12,582 nt of DNA from Bacteroidales bacterium UBA4459 (GTDB lineage: Bacteria; Bacteroidota; Bacteroidia; Bacteroidales; F082): contig DGOT01000270.1 in assembly GCA_002389465.1 (NCBI GenBank), positions 1-12,582 on the forward strand, given 5' to 3'. The notes below the pieces were generated by a model. The model made no database searches. It was not told where the DNA came from and saw nothing but the letters and a program-made list of their open reading frames with translations. The position numbers and the translations under genes were made by a program. Below, one piece after another: positions 1 to 5,928 of this stretch; the stretch's first letter is position 1; every line of letters begins with the position of its first letter.

Positions 1-368
1 ATTTTCAGAAGCTTAAATTTGAGCGGCTTACTGAATAGGTTGAAAATTAATACTGTTCTAAATAAATATAATTAAGTAAGGCCCTCAAGCCGGGCTGGCT
101 CATCCTTTTTTTCTACAGCAAAAAAAAAGATGCAAAAAATGCCGCCACTGCTGAAAAAATTGCTAAAAATCAATACATTCAACTAAAAGAAAATATCTCG
201 CTGCGCTCAAACAGATTTTCTTTTTTTAACGCTCCATGTATTGTTTTTATTTACGCATTTTTTCAAAGGTGGAAGTTCCCCATTTCGATAGTATCCGATA
301 ACTATAAATCATTCATGATTTTAATGCAATCTTTTTTCATCGTTTAGGACACAACTGATTTGAGAACA
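1..368. repeat. Gene-free, palindrome-rich AT-rich region
   Basis: No coding sequence is supported here. The stretch is rich in inverted repeats. One is a hairpin at 4-35 (TTCAGAAGC against GCTTaCTGAA, one bulged base). A second is at 101-132 (CATC plus a T run against an A run plus GATG). The third is a long imperfect palindrome at 165-248: outer arms CAATACAT (171-178) and ATGTATTG (236-243), inner arms AAAAGAAAAT (185-194) and ATTTTCTTTT (215-224), around a GC-richer loop containing CTCGCTGCGCTC. A short perfect repeat AAATCAT-TC-ATGATTT lies at 306-321. The arms are seen directly. That this is a dispersed palindromic repeat or a remnant of a non-autonomous element is inference. It could also contain the transcription end of cdaA. 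Confidence 0.5.
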
Positions 369-1163
369 TTATTCTTTTTCCTGTCCCTTCAGGCCCATGT
401 CCATATTCAGCCTCATCTGAAGTACAGCAGCATCCACATCAAAATCAATTTCTCCATCCACGCTGTAAGATATCCTGCCTGTTTCTTCCGAAACTACAAT
501 AGCCACGGCATCAGATGTTTCAGTAATTCCGATAGCTGCCCTATGGCGTAGTCCTGCCCGTTTAGTTACTTTCTTTTTTGTTATCGGCAAAATAACGGAA
601 GCCGCTTTGATTCGGTTATCAGTAATGATGACAGCACCATCATGCAAGGGGCTGTTTTTAAAAAAAATATTTTCCAGCAGGGAAGAAGAGACTTTAGCCT
701 CAACGAGTTGCCCTGTTCCCAGGTAATTATAGAGTTCATTACGCCTTGTCAGCACAATTAATGCTCCTGTATAGTGTTCTGACATATGTCGGCATGCCGA
801 CACAATAGCCTCCAGGTCAAGTTCATACTTTTCGTGAAACAAAGCTGTTAAGAACGGAAGCCTGGCACCATATTTATTGATAATCCTCGGTCGGCCCAAA
901 GCCAGCAAAAACTGCCTGATTTCGGGCTGGAAGATGATGATGAGCGCTACCAGGCCAACACTGATGAATGCTCCGAGTATTTGTGAAAGAAGTTCCATAT
1001 GGAGTGCGTCAAAGATCTTCCAGAACATAAACAAACCAACCAGCCCCACGATAATACCGATAGCCCTTGTGCCTTTCAGCATACGATAGAGTACAAATAG
1101 CAATACAGCAACGAGAAAAACATCGATAAAGTCAAGTAACCTGATGTGAATGAAAAGAGGCAT
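369..1163 (-). CDS. cdaA: Diadenylate cyclase CdaA (c-di-AMP synthase)
   Basis: This membrane-bound DisA_N-family enzyme condenses two ATP into cyclic di-AMP, a second messenger tied to potassium/osmolyte balance and cell-wall homeostasis. The N-terminus holds three membrane segments (about residues 11-28, 34-51 and 59-78), followed by the cytoplasmic cyclase domain (about 95-255). Both catalytic signatures are intact: DGA in SPLHDGAVII (about 175-177) and RHR in GLRHRAAIG (about 206-208). The length (264 residues) is normal for CdaA. I prefer the ATG at 1163 to the in-frame TTG at 1166 because TTG directly precedes ATG and gives only one extra residue. It stands alone behind its own promoter (1182-1213). 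No YbbR-type regulator gene is in the window. The next gene upstream is a UbiA-like protein, separated by about 97 bases. Identification is firm. Confidence 0.96.
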   Translation of the reverse strand: MPLFIHIRLLDFIDVFLVAVLLFVLYRMLKGTRAIGIIVGLVGLFMFWKIFDALHMELLSQILGAFISVGLVALIIIFQPEIRQFLLALGRPRIINKYGARLPFLTALFHEKYELDLEAIVSACRHMSEHYTGALIVLTRRNELYNYLGTGQLVEAKVSSSLLENIFFKNSPLHDGAVIITDNRIKAASVILPITKKKVTKRAGLRHRAAIGITETSDAVAIVVSEETGRISYSVDGEIDFDVDAAVLQMRLNMDMGLKGQEKE

Positions 1164-1181
1164 CAATTGTTGAATTTAACC

Positions 1182-1213
1182 CAAAAATAAGAAGTTCTTT
1201 TGATAGTACGCAA
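1182..1213 (-). promoter_or_regulatory. Candidate Bacteroidota promoter of cdaA
   Basis: On the minus strand the -7 box TATTTTTG (1182-1189) matches TAnnTTTG exactly, and a TTG (-33 element) lies at 1211-1213 with a 21-base spacer. The predicted start of transcription would be near 1175-1178, only some 12-15 bases ahead of the cdaA ATG, so the leader would be very short. The match is seen in the sequence; activity is inferred. Confidence 0.5.
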
Positions 1214-1239
1214 TTTATCTGCAACTGGTTACAAAATAA

Positions 1240-1259
1240 ATCAGTTCACTATCACTGAT
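1240..1259 (-). terminator. Possible weak terminator of the UbiA-like gene
   Basis: A hairpin with 6-bp arms ATCAGT (1240-1245) and ACTGAT (1254-1259) around an 8-base loop sits immediately after the UbiA-like stop codon. On the minus strand it is followed by TTATTTTG, a broken T run. It is AT-rich and short, so it may not terminate efficiently. Confidence 0.25.
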
Positions 1260-1260
1260 A

Positions 1261-2121
1261 TCACACCAACAAAATCAACCCAGGAAACCAAAAGGTGATT
1301 TCTCCGATATATCTGTACAATTGATTCTGACGAAAACGGACAGGAAAAAGAAGCAAAATAGCAAGTGTAAAAGCCATAAGTATTTGAACGACAAATGCCG
1401 CTTTAAGAGTGATCACTATCGGACAAAAAAGCAAACAGAAAATAGCTGTTATAACAGCTAAAACAAGAAGAATAAGAACAAAACTTTTAGCCGCTCTTTT
1501 TCCAAACAGAGTTGTGAAAGATGAATGGTGATTCAACAAATCCTCGTTCTGCTCGAACCACGAAACAAGGACACCTTCAGTCCAGGCCAGAAGTATCATA
1601 TTGGCTACGATCATCAAAATGCTTATCGGAGGCACCGTTGCATACCATACAAGAGGAGCCAGCCATATACCCCCCACATAAATAAAGGCAATGATAAGTT
1701 CTTTTTGTAAAAGCCATGGATGCCTTTGCCTGTTGTAAAAAAGAAAAAGAAAATAAGCACCAACAACTAACCCAAGGAGCAATCCGTTGTAAACTATTTC
1801 TAAATCCAGTTCGTATAAAGCGATTATTCCCGCGAGAACTGCAGCAACAATCCATATGGGAATAATTTTTTTCCGGTACCGGTAATGCATTGTGTGACGC
1901 TCAAAAGTGGAATTTTCTTTTCCTTTCACAGCATCCAGTAAATGATCAGTTGTGTACATCACCCAAACCGACAGTGCCAGAATAAAATACCACCAGATAG
2001 AATCCTGTACATCAAGTATCCTTGCGGCAAACAGCCCCATCATGATGCTGCCGATGACCACATCAAAACTGTATATATTTACCTGCAGAATAACCCGGTG
2101 CAGTAACGATTTGTTTTTCAA
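1261..2121 (-). CDS. UbiA-superfamily integral membrane protein (prenyltransferase-like)
   Basis: A 286-residue polytopic protein with about eight hydrophobic segments. It has degenerate versions of both UbiA aspartate-rich motifs. The first is TTDHLLDAVKG, with a DxxxD spacing at D59 and D63. The second is FEQNEDLLNHHSSFTTLFGK (about 189-208), in the place where UbiA enzymes carry the second acidic motif before a conserved T...G. UbiA enzymes attach polyprenyl chains to aromatic rings (quinones, heme O, chlorophyll). The substrate here cannot be read from the sequence, and the weakened motifs leave open a non-catalytic role. The start is TTG at 2121: the frame is closed by a TAA 11 codons upstream, there is no ATG between, and the next in-frame ATG is at residue 27. 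It follows the act operon but lies beyond that operon's terminator. It is not a typical heme O synthase. Confidence 0.65.
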   Translation of the reverse strand: MKNKSLLHRVILQVNIYSFDVVIGSIMMGLFAARILDVQDSIWWYFILALSVWVMYTTDHLLDAVKGKENSTFERHTMHYRYRKKIIPIWIVAAVLAGIIALYELDLEIVYNGLLLGLVVGAYFLFLFYNRQRHPWLLQKELIIAFIYVGGIWLAPLVWYATVPPISILMIVANMILLAWTEGVLVSWFEQNEDLLNHHSSFTTLFGKRAAKSFVLILLVLAVITAIFCLLFCPIVITLKAAFVVQILMAFTLAILLLFPVRFRQNQLYRYIGEITFWFPGLILLV

Positions 2122-2176
2122 TTGACAGTTTTTAACGAATGACCGAAGTTAACCATTATGCACGATAAAACATAAA

Positions 2177-2205
2177 AAAAGTCCTGCCAGCATGACAGGA
2201 CTTTT
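2177..2205 (-). terminator. Strong rho-independent terminator of the act operon
   Basis: A perfect 10-bp stem, AAAAGTCCTG (2177-2186) and CAGGACTTTT (2196-2205), closes a 9-base loop. On the minus strand it is followed by further T residues (TTTTTTT in total, then ATG). It begins about 20 bases after the actF stop codon. The A/T ends make it potentially bidirectional. It separates the act operon from the UbiA-like gene. Confidence 0.9.
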
Positions 2206-2223
2206 ATATAATCTATATGAATG

Positions 2224-3384
2224 TTAATGATGTTCTATACTTTCCGGAAGATAAGGGTGGTTCTTTGCTACGAGCGGCATGCGCGAAAGCGACCAGGCAA
2301 CTACTAAAGCAAACAACGCCAGATAACCAAAGAAAGTCCCAAATTCTATATAAGTAATGTTATGTGAGGATACCGTATCCGGCATGATGGACATGTATAA
2401 TTCAATCCACTGGCCTCCCATAAGAACAATGGCTACAAAAAGCAGTGCATTCGGGTTTTTAGCTATGCGGTTCCACATCAGAAATAAAAACGGAAATAAC
2501 CAGTTCACAATGAGTTCGAGGTAGAAGAAGTTTTTATATTCCTGCATAATCCTCGGAATATAATAAACGGTTTCTTCTGGTATGTTTGCATACCATATCA
2601 ATAGGTACTGCGATAACCAGATATAGGCCCATATAATGCTTAAAATGAAAATGTAACGCCCAAAGTCGCCAAGATGCTCTTTGTTAAGAAACGGGAAATA
2701 CCCCAGTTTGTTAAGAATAATCACTATTGCCGTGATAACCACCGCTCCATGGTAAAAGGCCATAATGAATTTTTTAACCGCGTAAATCGTACTATACCAA
2801 TGCGCATCAAGTGACATCAGCCAGTCAATGGCAAATAAAGAGAACGTGATCGCAAATACAAAAATAAATACTTTGGAGGTAAACTCTATTTTGTTAAAAT
2901 TTGTGAGGCCACCGATTTGATCCTCTGCGAGCGAAAGTTTTTTAATGCGCTGTGTAAGAAATATCCATAAACCGAAGAAAAGCACAAAGCGTATCGCAAA
3001 GAAGGGTATGTTCAGGTATGGCTCTTTATGTAATAAAATAGAGTCGTTCATTACCGCATCGTGGTGTGTCCAGTGGTAAAGGTCGTGAAGACCGAAAAAC
3101 ATAAAAAACCACAAGACAAAGGAGACAATCAGGTAATTACTCATTGCCTGGGGTACTCTTACAAACCCGGCTGACCATCCCGATTGTGTGATAGCTTGTA
3201 TAGCCAGCCAGAAAGAGGCTCCTAATGCCACTGACATAAAATAGTAGTTGTTTAACAACAGATTTGCCCATGTCCTTACATGATCACCGGTGGCGAATCC
3301 AATGATGACAGTAATCAGGCCAAAAGCAATGAGTACATACATCACTGTTTTAAATCCACTGCTGACTTTTAATTGTTTTTCCAT
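2224..3384 (-). CDS. actF: Alternative Complex III subunit ActF (NrfD-like membrane subunit)
   Basis: ActF is the second NrfD/PsrC-like integral membrane subunit of Alternative Complex III, a menaquinol:electron-acceptor oxidoreductase that replaces the bc1 complex in many Bacteroidota. The protein has 386 residues and about ten hydrophobic helices, the first near residues 14-31. Loops between them are rich in His, Asp and aromatic residues, for example GLHDLYHWTHHD and the family-typical WLMSLDAHWYSTIYA stretch. In the family ActF is paralogous to ActC; a quinol site is assigned to ActC, and both have been discussed as possible proton paths. The gene is last in actABCDEF, 31 bases after actE, and is followed directly by a strong terminator. 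No cytochrome oxidase gene follows within the window. Length and order fit the family, so the call is firm. Confidence 0.95.
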   Translation of the reverse strand: MEKQLKVSSGFKTVMYVLIAFGLITVIIGFATGDHVRTWANLLLNNYYFMSVALGASFWLAIQAITQSGWSAGFVRVPQAMSNYLIVSFVLWFFMFFGLHDLYHWTHHDAVMNDSILLHKEPYLNIPFFAIRFVLFFGLWIFLTQRIKKLSLAEDQIGGLTNFNKIEFTSKVFIFVFAITFSLFAIDWLMSLDAHWYSTIYAVKKFIMAFYHGAVVITAIVIILNKLGYFPFLNKEHLGDFGRYIFILSIIWAYIWLSQYLLIWYANIPEETVYYIPRIMQEYKNFFYLELIVNWLFPFLFLMWNRIAKNPNALLFVAIVLMGGQWIELYMSIMPDTVSSHNITYIEFGTFFGYLALFALVVAWSLSRMPLVAKNHPYLPESIEHH

Positions 3385-3415
3385 TTTATGTTGAATTAAT
3401 CGTTGTCAAATAATA

Positions 3416-4003
3416 TTATTTTGCCAGTTCTCTGAGGTAGTGAACAATGCTCCACCTGTCGTAAGGTTGTATCTGCGATCCGTGCGGCCCCATCAAACCA
3501 GAAATAGACCCGTAAGTAGTCACATAGAAAATTTCGCCGTCGGGTTTTCCCTGAACGTAAGTGTCAACGAGCGATGTAGGTTTTGCTGGAAACAGCCCGC
3601 TGGTAAACAAGTGGCCGTCACCTTTTCCTGTTTTGCCATGGCAATCAATACAGAAAATCTCAAAATGTGCTTTTCCGTTAGCCAGAATATCAGCATCCGC
3701 TTTCAGCGGATTGGTTACATTTACACCTGCCAGTGCCTGGTTAGCAGCCCGCTCGGCAAGCGTCGCCCCCGGGTAGGGAAAAGGCATATGTCCCCTGGCA
3801 ACAGTTCCTTCAACAGGTAACTGGTTGGTCATGCTGTCGCGAAATATGGGATTGGACGAATACGCTTTATAAAATTTCGAGTAATACATGTCCTGCGAAC
3901 CCATATAATTATAACCGGTATTGTTTTTATCCTTGTCACATGATAACAATAACAAAGGCATCAAAACCAAAACGGACAGGCGAATCAATCTATTTTTTTT
4001 CAT
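3416..4003 (-). CDS. actE: Alternative Complex III subunit ActE (monoheme c lipoprotein)
   Basis: ActE is the monoheme cytochrome c subunit on the periplasmic face, thought to help pass electrons from the ActA hemes to the downstream acceptor. The 195-residue protein starts with a lipoprotein signal peptide: KKNRLIRL, a hydrophobic core, then LLSC, so Cys22 is the predicted acylated residue. It has one heme c motif, CIDCH (118-122), and a probable distal ligand Met171 in SGLMGPHG. The region before the heme (about 30-110) contains the MPFPYPG stretch common in ActE proteins. It is co-transcribed: actD ends 9 bases upstream and actF starts 31 bases downstream. Identity is based on heme motif, lipobox, size and operon position. 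Confidence 0.93.
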   Translation of the reverse strand: MKKNRLIRLSVLVLMPLLLLSCDKDKNNTGYNYMGSQDMYYSKFYKAYSSNPIFRDSMTNQLPVEGTVARGHMPFPYPGATLAERAANQALAGVNVTNPLKADADILANGKAHFEIFCIDCHGKTGKGDGHLFTSGLFPAKPTSLVDTYVQGKPDGEIFYVTTYGSISGLMGPHGSQIQPYDRWSIVHYLRELAK

Positions 4004-4012
4004 TTTAACGAG

Positions 4013-4528
4013 TTATTCAGTTTCTTTTATTTCGACAGCTCCTGTTTTTTGCAGCAGACTGTTCACTTTTTTCAGGTCATCTTCAGTCATGGTAACTTCT
4101 TTTTCGATCAATACAGCAAATTTATCGTTTGTCGTTTCGGGGATGGGAAGTTCCACCTGTTTTCCGGGAAACATTTTTTCTCGGATAAAATAAGTCAGAA
4201 AAGTAAATAGTGTCCCGACAAAAATGGTCAGCACGAACATAATGATGATAAATGAAAGCGTGTTCAGCGGTTTTCCACCAAACTTTAGCGGATAGCTTAC
4301 TACTGATGTCCAGTAGAGAAATAGGAAAACGCTAACAACTCCTATAGCACCATATATAAAAGTTGCATACGGTAACCTGGTTTTCAAATGCAATCTTTCG
4401 AAAACACCATGCAACGGTATAGGTGAATAGACATCCTTTATCTTGACACCGTTTTCCTGAAGTTCGTCCAGTGCATTGAGTAGAACGTCCTGATCGTCGT
4501 ATATGCCGATAATATTTCTGTTATTCAT
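4013..4528 (-). CDS. actD: Alternative Complex III subunit ActD (DUF3341)
   Basis: ActD is the small membrane-anchored DUF3341 subunit of Alternative Complex III, without a cofactor. The 171-residue protein has an N-terminal soluble domain (1-50) that begins with IIGIYDDQDVLLNALDELQENG, a ferredoxin-like-fold start typical of the family. Two membrane helices follow (about 56-78 and 90-114). A short C-terminal soluble segment ends the protein and contains the ELPIP and LLQKTGAVEI stretches found in homologues. Its start overlaps the end of actC by 8 bases, which suggests translational coupling, and actE follows after 9 bases. Family members serve as a structural link between the membrane subunits; a finer role cannot be read from the sequence. 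Confidence 0.94.
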   Translation of the reverse strand: MNNRNIIGIYDDQDVLLNALDELQENGVKIKDVYSPIPLHGVFERLHLKTRLPYATFIYGAIGVVSVFLFLYWTSVVSYPLKFGGKPLNTLSFIIIMFVLTIFVGTLFTFLTYFIREKMFPGKQVELPIPETTNDKFAVLIEKEVTMTEDDLKKVNSLLQKTGAVEIKETE

Positions 4529-5894
4529 CGGTAAATGATTTTAATGTTGTTGTTTCTTTTAATACACTCTTTACTTCACTGATAGCTACCGTAGGTACAA
4601 AGCGGAAGAACATCAGCACGCCGAGGAGGAACAATCCAAGGGTTCCCACAAAGATGGCTATTTCAGTAATTGTTGGCTCGTAAGTGGCCCATGTAGCAGG
4701 TAAAAAGTCTTTTGATAATGAGGTAACTACGATCACATACCTTTCAAACCACATACCTATATTGATAAATATGGATATGATAAATACAATGGTGATGTTT
4801 TTTCTAATCTTTTTGAACCAAAACAATTGCGGTATAAAAGCGTTACATGTCAGCATTGTCCAATAGGCAAATGTGTATTCCCCGGTCACCCTGTTTTTCA
4901 TAAAGGTAAATAGCTCGTATTCGTTGCCGCTATACCAGGCCATAAAAAGTTCCGTAAGGTAAGCCGTTCCCATGATCAGGGAAATAAATGTCAGGATTCG
5001 GGCAATAGCATCCAGGTGGCCATCGGTTACATAATCTTTGAACTTATAGAGCTTCCTTAAAATGATCATCAGCGTCAGCACCATGCCGAATCCGGAAAAA
5101 ATAGCACCGATCACAAAGTAAGGGGGAAAGATTGTAGTATGCCACCCGGGAACTACCGATACTGAAAAGTCCATGGACACGATTGAGTGTACCGATACAA
5201 CCAGCGGGGCAGCCATACCTCCTAACAGCAGTGCTGCTGTTTCAAAACGCAGCCATCCCCGTGCGTTGCCTATCCATCCGAAGCTGAGAATGCCGTAGAT
5301 TTTTTTCTTCATCTTTGAAGTTGTCCGTTCTCTGATTGTGGCAAAGTCAGGGATCATGCCCATATACCAAAATACAAACGAAGCCATCAGATACGTACTG
5401 ATAGCCACCACGTCCCAGAACAAGGGCGAGTTAAAGTTGTCCCACAGCGGGCCACGTGTGTTCCAGTAAGGAAATATGAAAAATCCATCCCAGATGCGTC
5501 CCATATGTATCAGAGGAAACAAGCCTGCAGCCATAACAGCAAATATGGTCATTGCTTCGGCAGCCCTGTTGATGGAAGTCCGCCATTTTTGCCGTAAAAT
5601 CAGCAGGAAGATAGAAAATGCCGTGCCTGCATGGCCGATACCTATCCACCAAACAAAGTTGATGATGGCCCAGCCCCAGGCGACATTGTTATTCAGTCCC
5701 CATTCGCCAATTCCGGTAGAGATGGTGTTGTAAAATCCCCAAACGCCCCAGAACAGGGCTCCTGTGGCAAGGAAGGCTGTCACCCACCACCACATAGGGG
5801 TTTTGTCATCCATAGGTTTGATAATGTCCCGGCTTACATCCGCAAAGGATTTATTGCCTTTTATGAGAACTCCTCTGACTCTGGTATTATACAT
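4521..5894 (-). CDS. actC: Alternative Complex III subunit ActC (NrfD-like quinol-binding subunit)
   Basis: ActC is the main NrfD/PsrC-like membrane subunit of Alternative Complex III. It is the subunit to which the menaquinol oxidation site is assigned, next to the [3Fe-4S] cluster of ActB on the periplasmic side. The protein has 457 residues and about ten hydrophobic helices, starting near residue 35. Family-typical stretches include WWIGIGHAGTAFS (82-94), AAGLFPLIHMGR (122-133), VSVHSIVSMDFS (233-244) and GWHTTIFPPYFV (250-261). The polar His and Asp residues in these helices (His88, His130, His236, Asp242) are candidates for quinol binding or proton transfer by analogy. The start fits homologues that open with a short GNKSFADVSRDI segment before the first helix. 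It lies 34 bases after actB and overlaps actD by 8 bases. Confidence 0.96.
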   Translation of the reverse strand: MYNTRVRGVLIKGNKSFADVSRDIIKPMDDKTPMWWWVTAFLATGALFWGVWGFYNTISTGIGEWGLNNNVAWGWAIINFVWWIGIGHAGTAFSIFLLILRQKWRTSINRAAEAMTIFAVMAAGLFPLIHMGRIWDGFFIFPYWNTRGPLWDNFNSPLFWDVVAISTYLMASFVFWYMGMIPDFATIRERTTSKMKKKIYGILSFGWIGNARGWLRFETAALLLGGMAAPLVVSVHSIVSMDFSVSVVPGWHTTIFPPYFVIGAIFSGFGMVLTLMIILRKLYKFKDYVTDGHLDAIARILTFISLIMGTAYLTELFMAWYSGNEYELFTFMKNRVTGEYTFAYWTMLTCNAFIPQLFWFKKIRKNITIVFIISIFINIGMWFERYVIVVTSLSKDFLPATWATYEPTITEIAIFVGTLGLFLLGVLMFFRFVPTVAISEVKSVLKETTTLKSFTDE

Positions 5895-5928
5895 TGTATT
5901 CTTTTTTAGTCTTTCTCAAATATTAAAA

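Noticed and set aside
360..551. Plus-strand frame over the 3' end of cdaA
   Set aside because: Antisense to a well-supported DisA_N domain; no domain or start signal of its own.
2224..5894. Polysulfide or nitrite reductase (Psr/Nrf) operon on the basis of NrfD-like subunits
   Set aside because: Two NrfD-like subunits together with ActA, DUF3341 ActD and a monoheme lipoprotein ActE in this order are specific to Alternative Complex III.
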